Shown here in pieces: positions 44,684-53,582 of a stretch of DNA of 64,000 nucleotides. Below the pieces are notes generated by a model. The model was not told where the DNA came from, searched no databases, and saw only the letters and a list, made by a program, of their open reading frames with translations. Location: contig NZ_BSTL01000015.1 in NCBI RefSeq assembly GCF_030269485.1, positions 230,744-294,743 of the forward strand, in the 5' to 3' direction. Numbering within the stretch: the stretch's first letter is position 1; each line of letters starts with the position of its first letter. Origin of the DNA: Actinoplanes sp. NBRC 103695 (GTDB taxonomy: Bacteria; Actinomycetota; Actinomycetes; Mycobacteriales; Micromonosporaceae). The translations under genes were made by a program, and so were the position numbers.

Positions 44684-45300
44684 GCATTCAGCTCACCCGT
44701 CCAACGGGCGAAAAGGGTGTGCGTGACGCCCAGCGCGTCGAGCACTTTGCCCGCCACGAAATCGACCAGCTGTTGAGCCGTCGCCGCCGCACCAGCGCCG
44801 TAGAAGCCGGGGCTGGCCGGTAGCACGATCGCGCCTGCATCATGCAGCGCGAGGAGATGTTCCAGATGGGACCGGGTGACCGGCGTCTCGCGCGGCACCA
44901 CGACCGTGCGCCGGTGCTCCTTGAGGTTCACCTCGGCGGCCCTCTGGAGCAGGTCCTTGGACAGGCCGATGGCGATGCCCGCACAGGCCGCGGTGCTCGC
45001 CGGGACGACCACCATGCCGCGCGCCGGGTAGGAACCACTGCTCGGGCCGGCGGCCAGGTCGCCGGCCGGCCAGTAGGTGAGATCGCCGCTGTTCTCGCCC
45101 AGCCAGGTCGCCACGTCGTCCTTCCAGTGGGCGTCCCGCACGGTCGCGCCGGTCTCGTCCAGCAGCGTCAGCCGGGCCGCCTTGGAGATCACCAGGTCGA
45201 CCGGGTGTCCGGCGTTCAGAAGCCCGAGCAGGACCGCTTTCGCGTACGGCGTGCCGGACGCCCCCGACACCCCGACGATCCAGGGCGCCCGTTCCGTCAC
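44656..45300 (-). CDS. mqnM: UbiX-like flavin prenyltransferase
   Basis: UbiX-type enzymes make prenylated FMN, the cofactor of UbiD decarboxylases. The 214-aa protein begins WIVGVSGASGTPYAKAVL, the FMN-binding signature, and contains VVVPASTAACAGIA and VVPRETP, all family-typical. It lies in an operon with the UbiA-like and UbiD-like genes, so it should supply the decarboxylase of the futalosine route. The start overlaps the UbiA-type stop by 4 bases. Confidence 0.9.
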   Translation of the reverse strand: MTERAPWIVGVSGASGTPYAKAVLLGLLNAGHPVDLVISKAARLTLLDETGATVRDAHWKDDVATWLGENSGDLTYWPAGDLAAGPSSGSYPARGMVVVPASTAACAGIAIGLSKDLLQRAAEVNLKEHRRTVVVPRETPVTRSHLEHLLALHDAGAIVLPASPGFYGAGAAATAQQLVDFVAGKVLDALGVTHTLFARWTGELNAQRSPLGGP

Positions 45301-46175
45301 AGCAGCACCAGGTCCAGCAGGGCGAACACGAACAGTGCGATCCCGACGAACCCGTTCGCTGTAAAGAACGCTCTGTTCACTTTGCTCAGATCACGAGGCG
45401 TGACGACCACGTGCTGGTAGACGAACGCGGCGGCGGTGAGCGCCAAACCGGCCCACCACAGCCAGCTGAGTCCGACCAAGGCGCCGAACCAGACGAAGAG
45501 CGCGAAGGTCACCACATGCGTGACGGTCGAGATGTGCAGGGCGGTGCGGACCCCGAACCGGGCCGGCGTCGAATGCACGCCGATCTGCCGGTCGATCTCC
45601 ACGTCCTGGCAGGCGTAGATGATGTCGAACCCGCCGATCCACAGCCCCACCGCGACACCGAGCACCCAGGCCGGGCCGGAGCCGGCGAACGTACCCGTGA
45701 TCGCGATCCAGGCCCCCACCGGCGCGACAGCCTGGGCCAGCGCGAGCACGTAGTGCGGGAAGTTCGTGAACCGCTTCGCGTACGGGTAGATCACCAGCGG
45801 GGCCACCGCCAGCGGCGCGAGGACCAGGCAGAGCCAGTTCAGCAGGCCGGCCGCCAGGAACAGGAAAACCAGGGAGACCAGCGCGCCGGTCCAGGCCGTC
45901 CGCACGCTCACGGCGCCGGTGACGAGCTCCCGATTCTGCGTACGCGGATTGAGCGCGTCGATCCGCCGGTCGAGGATCCGGTTGGCCGCCATCGCGAAGG
46001 TGCGCCCGGAGATCATCGCGACGGTGACCCACAGAAGGTCGAACCAGTTGATGGTGGGCCACATCGCGGTCAGGGCGGCCAGGTAGGCGAACGGCAGCGC
46101 GAAGATCGAGTGCTCGACCTTGACCAGGCGCAGGAACGAGACGACCCTGCCCGGTTGCTCGGCCACGTCGGTCAT
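45297..46175 (-). CDS. mqnP: UbiA-like prenyltransferase of the futalosine pathway
   Basis: This 292-aa integral membrane prenyltransferase attaches a polyprenyl chain to the naphthoate precursor of menaquinone. The two Asp-rich motifs are NRILDRRID near residue 65 and DVEIDRQIG near residue 195. About nine membrane helices are visible. It is placed between the UbiX-like and UbiD-like genes with 4-base overlaps on both sides, the arrangement seen for the late futalosine genes in Streptomyces. Confidence 0.92.
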   Translation of the reverse strand: MTDVAEQPGRVVSFLRLVKVEHSIFALPFAYLAALTAMWPTINWFDLLWVTVAMISGRTFAMAANRILDRRIDALNPRTQNRELVTGAVSVRTAWTGALVSLVFLFLAAGLLNWLCLVLAPLAVAPLVIYPYAKRFTNFPHYVLALAQAVAPVGAWIAITGTFAGSGPAWVLGVAVGLWIGGFDIIYACQDVEIDRQIGVHSTPARFGVRTALHISTVTHVVTFALFVWFGALVGLSWLWWAGLALTAAAFVYQHVVVTPRDLSKVNRAFFTANGFVGIALFVFALLDLVLL

Positions 46176-47632
46176 ATGCCGTACTCCTTCCAGCGCTTGT
46201 CGACCAGGCTGACCACCTCGGACGACATGGTCATCTCCTCCGGCCAGCCACGCGTGTAGCCCTCGGCCGGGAGCTTACGGGTCGCGTCGAGACCCGCCTT
46301 GCCGCCCCAGAACTGCTGGTAGGAGGCGTGATCCAGGTGATCGACCGGCCCCTGGGTGACGAGCAGGTCCCGGTCGTAGTCGACGTTCCCGAACGCCCGG
46401 AACGCCACCTCCCGGTAGTCGTGCACGTCGCAGTCCTCGTCCACCACCACGATCAGCTTGGACAGCGACATCAGGTGCGCGCCCCAGACGGCGTTCATGA
46501 TCTTCTGGGCGTGCTTGGGGTAGCGCTTCCGGATGGAGACGATCACACAGTTGTGGAAGACGCCCGCCGCCGGCATGTCGTAGTCGACGATGTCCGGGAT
46601 CAGCATCTTGAGCAGCGGCAGGAAGATCCGCTCGGTGGCCTTGCCCAGCCCGTGATCCTCCTGCGGCGGCTTGGAGGTGACGATCGAGTGGTAGATCGGC
46701 TTCTTCCGCATCGTCATCGTCTCGACGTGCAGCACCGGGAACGGCTCGACCGGCGTGTAGAAGCCGGTGTGGTCCCCGAACGGCCCCTCGTCCTGCCGCT
46801 CCCCCGGCTCCAGATATCCCTCCAGCACGACCTGAGCCTGAGCCGGCACCTGCAGCGGAACGCTCACGCAGTCGACCATCTCGACCCGCTCACCGCGCAG
46901 GAAGCCCGCGAACAGGTACTCGTCGATGTCCCCCGGCAGCGGCGCCGACGCGGCATAGCTGACCACCGGGTCACACCCGATCGCGATGGCGACGGGCAGC
47001 CGCTCACCCCGTCGTTCCGCGACGGCGTGGTGCGCGGTCGAATCCTTGTGGATCTGCCAGTGCATGCCCAGCGTGTTCTTGGAGTGCTGCTGGAGGCGGT
47101 AGAGCCCGAGGTTCCGCTTGCCGGTCTCCGGGTGCTTGGTGTGCGTCAGCCCGAAATTGTGGAAGACACCGCCGTCGCCCGGCCACACCTGCAACCCCGG
47201 CAACTTGTCCAGGTCAACGTCATCACCCTTGAGCACGACCTCCTGGCAGGGCGCCGACTTCACCTTCTTCGGCGGCAGCGAGGTCAGCTGCATGACCTTG
47301 CCGAGCCCCTCGCGCATCCCCGCGAACCCGACCGGCAGCTCCGGCTTGATCATCGCCCCGATCCGGTCCCCCACCTCGTCGAGCGAGTCGACGCCGAGGG
47401 CCATGGCCATCCGCTTCTCGGTCCCGAAAAGGTTCACCACGATCGGCATCTCACCCCGGGTCGGCCGCTCGAAGAGAAGAGCGGGCCCGCCGGCACGCAC
47501 GGTCCGGGTCACCACCTCGGAGATCTCCAGCGTCGGGTCCACCGGCACGGTGATCCGCCGCAGCTCACCGGCCGCTTCCAGCGCAGAGACAAAAGACTGC
47601 AGGTCAGAATAGGGAAACCCACGGGCGGCCAT
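46172..47632 (-). CDS. mqnL: UbiD-like decarboxylase of the futalosine pathway
   Basis: This 486-aa protein belongs to the UbiD family, which uses prenylated FMN for reversible decarboxylation. The family's conserved stretches are present: GLYRLQQHSKNTLGMHWQ, EGPFGDHTGFYTPVE with the catalytic E-x-F-G-D-H pattern, and the C-terminal SLSKLIVVVDEDCDVHD. Its likely substrate is a 6-carboxylated naphthoquinol formed after prenylation. ATG 47632 (MAARGFPYSDL) matches the usual UbiD N terminus; the frame is open 13 codons further. Confidence 0.92.
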   Translation of the reverse strand: MAARGFPYSDLQSFVSALEAAGELRRITVPVDPTLEISEVVTRTVRAGGPALLFERPTRGEMPIVVNLFGTEKRMAMALGVDSLDEVGDRIGAMIKPELPVGFAGMREGLGKVMQLTSLPPKKVKSAPCQEVVLKGDDVDLDKLPGLQVWPGDGGVFHNFGLTHTKHPETGKRNLGLYRLQQHSKNTLGMHWQIHKDSTAHHAVAERRGERLPVAIAIGCDPVVSYAASAPLPGDIDEYLFAGFLRGERVEMVDCVSVPLQVPAQAQVVLEGYLEPGERQDEGPFGDHTGFYTPVEPFPVLHVETMTMRKKPIYHSIVTSKPPQEDHGLGKATERIFLPLLKMLIPDIVDYDMPAAGVFHNCVIVSIRKRYPKHAQKIMNAVWGAHLMSLSKLIVVVDEDCDVHDYREVAFRAFGNVDYDRDLLVTQGPVDHLDHASYQQFWGGKAGLDATRKLPAEGYTRGWPEEMTMSSEVVSLVDKRWKEYGI

Positions 47633-47716
47633 GCCCCAAGTCTTGCACCGCCCGGCCCGCGCCGGAGCCAAGGGTGCCGACCGTCACCGCTGATCACCGT
47701 GGGGCGTTGAGCGTGC

Positions 47717-48604
47717 GTGAAGGTGCGCACCGTGGGACGGGTTCTGGGCCTGGCGGGGCTGCTCGCCGCGCTTGCCGTGGCCGCGCCCGCTCAAGCTCGG
47801 GAACTTCCTGTCTGCGGAAAAGGCAAGGCGTCCACCAAGGCGCCGACCAAACCCGCGGGAAGGCACAGCCCCGGCGCCTGCCGCGCGGTCGGGCGGGCTC
47901 TCGAGTCGGGTGTGCGGGTGCACCGGCTGCGGGCCCAGGCGACCGGCGGGGGCTACCACCACATGGGAGCGGGCACCGCCGGTGAGTGGGGTGGGGTGTC
48001 GGGGCGGATCTCGGTGGTCGACGGGGGGATCCGGCCGGGCACCTACGACTTCGTCGCGGGGCGGTTCATGGTCAAGCGGGACATGGGCGCCGGGAAGATC
48101 ACCTGGCTGGAGGCCGGCTGGGCGGAGACCGGGTGGGCGGGTGCGGGACGGCAGCACGTCTACACCTACAACACCAACACGCGGAGCTGGGCCTTCTACG
48201 ACCAGTACGCGCTGAAGCCCGGCGACCGGACCTGGATCGACCTGCACACCGACGGGCAGGGCGTCTGGCAGGCATGGCTGTGGTGGGACAACCGGTGGAA
48301 CCTGCTCACCGCGCAGCGGCTGCCGGTGGGCGAGAGCGCCTACGTCGAGCAGTACGTCGAGGTGTATGTGGACCCGCGGCGGGCCAGCCGGATCGACGTG
48401 CCCGCGGTGACCGTGGACAACGTGCGGCTGCGGCCGGTCGGTGGCGGTGACCCGCAGTACTGGCGGGGGGACGTGAACACCCTGACCGGGGACGGGGCCA
48501 CGCAGCGTGCCGGCGGGTTCTGCCTGAACTGGCAGAACCGTTACGACACCTGGACGGCGGGCGACTGCCCGGGGCTGGGCCTGCTGAACGGCGCGGCCGA
48601 GTAG
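47717..48604 (+). CDS. secreted protein of unknown function
   Basis: This 295-aa protein starts at a GTG with a clear signal peptide (VRTVGRVLGLAGLLAALAVA, cleavage after PAQA). The mature part is Trp/Tyr-rich with beta-sheet character (HVYTYNTNTRSWAFYDQY, WIDLHTDGQGVWQAWLWW), suggesting an extracellular lectin-like or concanavalin-type fold, with four cysteines. I know no named domain. It is divergent from mqnL, and its end overlaps the end of the convergent lacI gene by 64 bases. Confidence 0.7.
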   Translation: MKVRTVGRVLGLAGLLAALAVAAPAQARELPVCGKGKASTKAPTKPAGRHSPGACRAVGRALESGVRVHRLRAQATGGGYHHMGAGTAGEWGGVSGRISVVDGGIRPGTYDFVAGRFMVKRDMGAGKITWLEAGWAETGWAGAGRQHVYTYNTNTRSWAFYDQYALKPGDRTWIDLHTDGQGVWQAWLWWDNRWNLLTAQRLPVGESAYVEQYVEVYVDPRRASRIDVPAVTVDNVRLRPVGGGDPQYWRGDVNTLTGDGATQRAGGFCLNWQNRYDTWTAGDCPGLGLLNGAAE

Positions 48605-49569
48605 CGGACCACCAGCTCCGGCTCGAAGAAAAGCTCCTCGGCGGGCGCGGCACGACCGTCGATCTGCTGCAGGAGCAGGGAGACGGCGGCGTGGCCCATG
48701 GCGTCGACCGGCTGCCGGACGGTGGTGAGCGGCGGGTCGGTGAAGGCCATCATGGGCGAGTCGTCGTACCCGACGATCGAGATGTCGCGGGGCACGGACA
48801 GGCCCATCCGGTGGGCCGCGCGGATGGCGCCGATCGCGGTCACGTCGCTGGCGCAGATCAGCGCGGTCGCGCCCTGTCCGATCAGGTGGCCGGCGGCGAC
48901 CTGGGCCTCGGCCACCGCGAAGGGCGCCCGGCCGACCAGGGCGGCGCCGTCGAAGGCCAGGTAGGCGGCCAGTTTCCGGGCCGACGGCACGTGGTCGGCG
49001 GGCCCGAGCAGCAGCCCGATCCGCTGATGGCCGAGCGCGGCGAGATGCTGGTACGCCATCTCCACGCCGTGCCCGTCGTCGGTGCACACCTGCGGGAAGC
49101 CGAGCCCGTCCACCGCCGCGTTGATCAGCACCGTGGGCAGCGCCCGCTCGCGCAGCGCCGCGTAGTGCCCGTGGTCGGCCTCCATCTCCTGGTAGTGGCC
49201 GCCCGCGAAGATCACCCCGGAGACCTGCTGGTCAAGCAGCATCCGGACGTAGTCGGCCTCGGGCACGCCGTCCACCGTGCGGGTGCACAGCACCACGCTG
49301 AAGGCGCGCTTGGCGAGCGCACCGGCCATCGCCTCGGCCAGCGCGGGGAACACCGGGTTGGTCATCTCCGGCAGCACCAATCCGACGAGGCGGGTCCGCT
49401 CGCCGCGCAACTTGTTGGGGCGCTCGTAGCCGAGGACGTCCAGCGCGGTCAGCACGGCGTCCCGGGTGGCCTGCGAGATGCCGGGCTTGTCGTTGAGCAC
49501 CCGGGACACCGTCGCCTGCGAGACACCCACGTGCTGGGCGATGTCGGCGAGGCGGCGGCTGCTGCTCAT
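48541..49569 (-). CDS. LacI-family regulator, last gene of the alpha-glucan operon
   Basis: This 342-aa regulator has the LacI helix-turn-helix (LADIAQHVGVSQATVSRVLN, residues 7-26) and hinge ISQATRDAVL, followed by a periplasmic-binding-protein-like sugar domain with the usual NPVFPALA and GYDDSPMMAFTDPPLTTVRQP. ATG 49569 overlaps the GH13 stop (ATGA), placing it in the operon with GH13, GH87 and the binding protein. Its inducer is likely an oligosaccharide. It shares about half its text with the other LacI gene in the cluster. Confidence 0.92.
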   Translation of the reverse strand: MSSSRRLADIAQHVGVSQATVSRVLNDKPGISQATRDAVLTALDVLGYERPNKLRGERTRLVGLVLPEMTNPVFPALAEAMAGALAKRAFSVVLCTRTVDGVPEADYVRMLLDQQVSGVIFAGGHYQEMEADHGHYAALRERALPTVLINAAVDGLGFPQVCTDDGHGVEMAYQHLAALGHQRIGLLLGPADHVPSARKLAAYLAFDGAALVGRAPFAVAEAQVAAGHLIGQGATALICASDVTAIGAIRAAHRMGLSVPRDISIVGYDDSPMMAFTDPPLTTVRQPVDAMGHAAVSLLLQQIDGRAAPAEELFFEPELVVRYSAAPFSRPSPGQSPAVQVS

Positions 49570-51068
49570 GCGCCCGAGTCTAGGAGCCAGACTCCGGTGT
49601 CCGGTGGCAGGAAGGCCCCGATCGGCTCGGATGTCAGCAGCGGGGTCGACGACGGCAACGGGACATCCCGTGGCGAGATGTTGATCATGCACACGACCGT
49701 TCCACGGCGGAAAGCCAGCACCTCGTCACCAAGGTCGAGCCAGGTCATCGGCCCGTCCAGGCAGCGCCGCAGCCGCAGGGCCGACCGGTAGAGGGAGAGC
49801 ATCGACGCCGGGTCGGCCTCCTGCGCGGCCACGGACAGCGCGGCCCACGATGACGGTTGCGGCAGCCAGGACGGTTCAAGATCGGAAGACCACGGCAGGG
49901 GTACGCGGCAGCCGTCCCGCCCGGGATCCGCTCCCGCCGACCGCGTGTGCATCGGATCCTGGCGTACGGAAGAAGGAAGGTCCTCCACCTCCGGCAGCCC
50001 GAGCTCCTCGCCCTGATAGACGTAGACCGACCCGGGCAGCGCCGCGGTAAGCAGGATCGCCGCCCGCGCCCGCCGCGTCCCCAGCGCCAGATCGACCGGC
50101 ATGCCGTGGCGGGCGCCGCGTGACGCGAAGTCGAAGGCCGTGTCCGCCCGCCCGAACCGCGTGACATGCCGCGTGACATCGTGATTGGACAGCACCCACG
50201 TGCTGGGCGCGCCGACCACCTCGTGCGCCGCGAGCGTGTCGTCGATGCAGCGGCGCAGCGCCTTCGCGTCCCACGGGCAGCCGAGGAAGTCGAAGTTGAA
50301 CGCGGTGTGCATCTCGTCCGGGCGCAGGTAGGCCGCGAACCGCGCGGGGTCGGGCAGCCACACCTCGCCGATCAGCACGCGCGGCGGGTCGTAGGAGTCC
50401 GCGACCCGCCGCCACGCGCGGTAGATGTCATGCACCTCGTCGCGGTCCGGCGCGGCGTCGACGAGCGCCGGATCCTTCACGCACATGGTGGCCGAGTCGA
50501 TCCGTACGCCGTCGACGCCGCGGTCGAACCAAAATCGCAGGATGTCCTCGAAGTCGGCGCGCACCGCCGGATGCGTCCAGTTGAGGTCCGGCTGCTCGCG
50601 AGCGAAAAGGTGCAGGTACCACTCGCCGTCCTCGACCTGGGTCCAGGCCGGCCCGCCGAAGACCGACTGCCAGTCGTTCGGCGGGAGGCCCGGCGCCCGC
50701 CCGGGACGGAACCAGAAGCGGTCCCGGATGCCCCGCACGAACCACGGATGCTGGTCGGAGCAGTGGTTCGGGATGACGTCGATGATGACGCGCAGCCCGA
50801 GGTCGTGCGCCTCCTCGATCAGCCGGACGGCCTCGGCGAGGGTGCCGAACAGCGGGTCGATGCCGCGGTGGTCGGCCACGTCGTAGCCGAAGTCGGCCAT
50901 CGGCGACGGATACCACGGGCTGAACCAGATGGCGTCCACGCCCAGGTCCCGGATGTGGCCCAGCCGCTGCCGCACACCGGCCAGGTCACCGATCCCGTCA
51001 CCGTTCCCGTCCGCGTACGACCGCGGGTAGACCTGGTAGATCGCCGCCGTTCGCCACCACTCAGACAC
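49566..51068 (-). CDS. intracellular GH13 alpha-glucosidase
   Basis: This 500-aa enzyme of the alpha-amylase family resembles alpha-glucosidases and oligo-1,6-glucosidases. Catalytic residues are Asp191 (GVRIDSA), Glu235 (IGEVW) and Asp297 (SNHD). The N terminus reads WWRTAAIYQVYPRSYADGNG with no signal peptide, so it acts inside the cell on imported oligosaccharides. It follows the GH87 gene by 3 bases and overlaps the LacI gene by 4. In this setting nigero-oligosaccharides are the likely substrate. Confidence 0.9.
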   Translation of the reverse strand: MSEWWRTAAIYQVYPRSYADGNGDGIGDLAGVRQRLGHIRDLGVDAIWFSPWYPSPMADFGYDVADHRGIDPLFGTLAEAVRLIEEAHDLGLRVIIDVIPNHCSDQHPWFVRGIRDRFWFRPGRAPGLPPNDWQSVFGGPAWTQVEDGEWYLHLFAREQPDLNWTHPAVRADFEDILRFWFDRGVDGVRIDSATMCVKDPALVDAAPDRDEVHDIYRAWRRVADSYDPPRVLIGEVWLPDPARFAAYLRPDEMHTAFNFDFLGCPWDAKALRRCIDDTLAAHEVVGAPSTWVLSNHDVTRHVTRFGRADTAFDFASRGARHGMPVDLALGTRRARAAILLTAALPGSVYVYQGEELGLPEVEDLPSSVRQDPMHTRSAGADPGRDGCRVPLPWSSDLEPSWLPQPSSWAALSVAAQEADPASMLSLYRSALRLRRCLDGPMTWLDLGDEVLAFRRGTVVCMINISPRDVPLPSSTPLLTSEPIGAFLPPDTGVWLLDSGA

Positions 51069-51071
51069 GAG

Positions 51072-53582
51072 TCACCACCCGCTGTTGCCGGGACCGCGGG
51101 TGATCTGGAACCCGCTGTTGTCGGCCAGCGCCGGGCCGCCGGTGCCGCTGACGGTCACGTAGCTGAACGTGCCGTTGCCGGGCGCGTTGAACTCCATGCC
51201 GATCGTCCCGGCGCCGCGGAACGCGACCCGCTCGACGGTGAGGCCGTTGATCGGCACCTGCCAGCTGAGCAGCAGCCCCTGGTACGAGCTGTCCACCACC
51301 TCGAGGTCACGCAGAACCACCGGCGCGTTGATCGCGTTGCCCGGCGCGTAGAGCCAGACCGCCCCGATCGCGCTGCCCCAGTCCAGGCTGTACGAGCCGG
51401 CGCGGGTGAGCGTGTTCCGTTGCACGACCGTGATCCCGGCGAACGGGATGGCGTCATGCCAGGTGGACACCGTGCTGCCGGAGCCCTGGAACACGATGTT
51501 GGTGATCAGGTTGTCCTCGATGCGGTTCGAGGTGCCGCCGTAGATCGCGGCGCCGTTCGCCAGCAGCGGCAGGGTCAGCGTGTTGAAGGCGAACACCGAG
51601 TCGCGCACGGTCCCGGCGTTCGCCCAGGACCACATCGCCAGGCCGTCGTCGCCGGTGTTGCGGGTGGTGCTCTGCTCGACGCGTACGTTGGAGGTGTTGC
51701 CGTTGATGTTGGCCCCGTCCGCCATGGTGTTGCGGATCCGCAGGCCGACCGCGTGCAACCCGGACGCGCCCTTCACCCACAGGCCGACCTTGGCGTGATT
51801 GGTGGCCACGTTGCGGATCAGCGAGCCGGTGCCGAAATCGCCCTCGATCGCCGCGTCCGAGTTGGCGCAGCAGTCCGGGTCGCGGGTGGTCACGTCCCCG
51901 TCGAAGGTGAAGTCGCCGAGCTGGGTGTTGCCGCCGGTGACGTAGATGCCGCCGCGGCGGTTCTGTCCGAGCAGGACGGTGTGCCAGATCCCGGCGCCGC
52001 GGACGTCGATGCCGGCCACGGTGACGAGCGAGCCGATCACGAACCGGCCGGCCGGGATCCACAGGCCCCTCGCCGCGCTCGACCGCGCCGCGCCGGCCGC
52101 GGACCGGAAGGCGGCCGCGTCGTCGCCGCTGTCGCCGGGCACCGCGCCGTACGACGTGACGTCGACGTATCCGGCCGGCGCGGACTGCGGCGCCTCGGCC
52201 ACCTCGGCGTCGACCAGGTCCACCGTCACGTACGCCGTCGCGGTCGTCTCCTTGACCAGCCGCAGCACGGTCCCGGCCGGGTAGGTCCGCGGCAGCAGCG
52301 TGCGGACGTCGTCGAAGTACCGGTGTGGCCGCTCACCGCCGGGCGCCCCGTCGAACGGGTACGGCCCGTACATCCAGCTCCAGCGCGAGGTCAGCGCCAG
52401 GTCGGCCACCTTGGCGCCGCCCGCGTAGACGGCCAGCGGCCCGGTGCTGTCGTCCGGGATGCCCGCCCGCACGGTGATCGCGTCGGCCGGCTTGGTGAGC
52501 GTGACCTCGACGTACTGCCCGGCGCCGGTGAGCTTGACGGCCCGCCGCCCGGACGCCTCGGCCTGCTCGGTGGTGTAGACCCGGCCGGCCGCGAGCACGG
52601 ATCCGTTGGTGCGCCCGGCTTCCGCCTCGTACGTCGTCCAGGGCACGGTCGCCCCGCGCGTCGCCAGCGGGCCGCTCCCGGCGACCGCGATGTTGTCCAG
52701 TTGCACGCCGCCGGAGTCGCCGCTGTCGACCTGGTAGCCGACGAGGTTCACCCCGGCGCGCAGCGGCAGGTCGCGCACGGCCGTCTGCCAGCCGGAGCCG
52801 GTGGGCAGGCTGAGCTGCCCCTGCTTGAGGCCGTTGGCGTAGACCGACAGCGTGCGGGCCGAGCCCGAGGTGTTGCGATAGCGCAGGGTGGTCGCGGCCG
52901 TCCCGGCCGTCTCTTTTCCGACGGTACGGAGGACACGCGCGCCCGCCCCGAGCCCGGTGACGAACCCGGAACCGGTGTACCCGGCCACATCCGTGGCGAC
53001 GGTCGCCCCGGCCACGAAGCCGTCCTCCAGCTCCAGGCCGCCGCTGGGCGCGGGCTGATCGGGCGTGGTGACCGCGATGTCGTCCAGGTTGAAGTTTCCG
53101 TTGTCGGAGCTGCCGTACTTCACGGCGACCGTGTTCGAGCCCGCGTTCAGGCTCAGGCCGGCGCTGATCGTGCTCCAGGTATCCCAGTTGGCCAGCGCAG
53201 GCAGGCTGATCTGCTGCGTGGCGCCGTTGACGATCAACGAGGCCGTCCGTGGCGAGCCGGTGCCGTTCGCATACCGCAATTCGGCACTGCCTGATCCGGC
53301 CACCGCGGAGGTGACCGTGAAGGTGGCGGCCGCATTGCCCCGGTTGCCGTCGACGAAGCCTCCGACGTAGCCCGCACCCGTGTAGCCCGGGTGTTCGCTC
53401 TCGACCCGCGCACCGCCGCTGAGCTGGGCAGACTCGGCTTGATAGCTCTGCTTACCCAGAGGAAGCGGCGCTGCGTAGCTCTGCTTACTCATAGGAAGCG
53501 GCGCTGCGTAGCTCTGCTTACCCAGAGGAAGCGGCGCGACGGACATCGCGGCGGTCAGGGTCGCCGACAGCAAGGCGTTCAT
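51072..53582 (-). CDS. secreted GH87-type alpha-1,3-glucanase (mycodextranase) with carbohydrate-binding modules
   Basis: This 836-aa secreted glycanase has three beta-sandwich carbohydrate-binding modules of the CBM6/35 type (YQAESAQLSGG, GLELEDGFVAG, TYEAEAGRTNG) up to about residue 450. A right-handed beta-helix follows from YVDVTSYGAVPGDSGDDAAA onward, matching GH87 enzymes that cut alpha-1,3-glucan or nigeran. Acidic pairs such as DDGLAMWSW lie at the helix face. The N terminus is unusual: a short signal followed at once by three 11-aa repeats. The ATG overlaps the binding-protein stop as ATGA. Confidence 0.85.
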   Translation of the reverse strand: MNALLSATLTAAMSVAPLPLGKQSYAAPLPMSKQSYAAPLPLGKQSYQAESAQLSGGARVESEHPGYTGAGYVGGFVDGNRGNAAATFTVTSAVAGSGSAELRYANGTGSPRTASLIVNGATQQISLPALANWDTWSTISAGLSLNAGSNTVAVKYGSSDNGNFNLDDIAVTTPDQPAPSGGLELEDGFVAGATVATDVAGYTGSGFVTGLGAGARVLRTVGKETAGTAATTLRYRNTSGSARTLSVYANGLKQGQLSLPTGSGWQTAVRDLPLRAGVNLVGYQVDSGDSGGVQLDNIAVAGSGPLATRGATVPWTTYEAEAGRTNGSVLAAGRVYTTEQAEASGRRAVKLTGAGQYVEVTLTKPADAITVRAGIPDDSTGPLAVYAGGAKVADLALTSRWSWMYGPYPFDGAPGGERPHRYFDDVRTLLPRTYPAGTVLRLVKETTATAYVTVDLVDAEVAEAPQSAPAGYVDVTSYGAVPGDSGDDAAAFRSAAGAARSSAARGLWIPAGRFVIGSLVTVAGIDVRGAGIWHTVLLGQNRRGGIYVTGGNTQLGDFTFDGDVTTRDPDCCANSDAAIEGDFGTGSLIRNVATNHAKVGLWVKGASGLHAVGLRIRNTMADGANINGNTSNVRVEQSTTRNTGDDGLAMWSWANAGTVRDSVFAFNTLTLPLLANGAAIYGGTSNRIEDNLITNIVFQGSGSTVSTWHDAIPFAGITVVQRNTLTRAGSYSLDWGSAIGAVWLYAPGNAINAPVVLRDLEVVDSSYQGLLLSWQVPINGLTVERVAFRGAGTIGMEFNAPGNGTFSYVTVSGTGGPALADNSGFQITRGPGNSGW
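53443..53537 (-). repeat. 33-bp repeats at the GH87 N terminus
   Basis: Units beginning TAGCTCTGCTTACCCAGAGG lie at 53443-53475 and 53476-53508, with a shortened third at 53509-53537. They encode three copies of APLPLGKQSYA directly after the signal region. Confidence 0.9.

Noticed and set aside
50166..53294. 1042-codon open frame on the plus strand antisense to GH87 and GH13
   Set aside because: It is a G+C-bias shadow: Arg/Gly/Ala-rich text without domains, and the opposite strand has clear enzymes with catalytic motifs.
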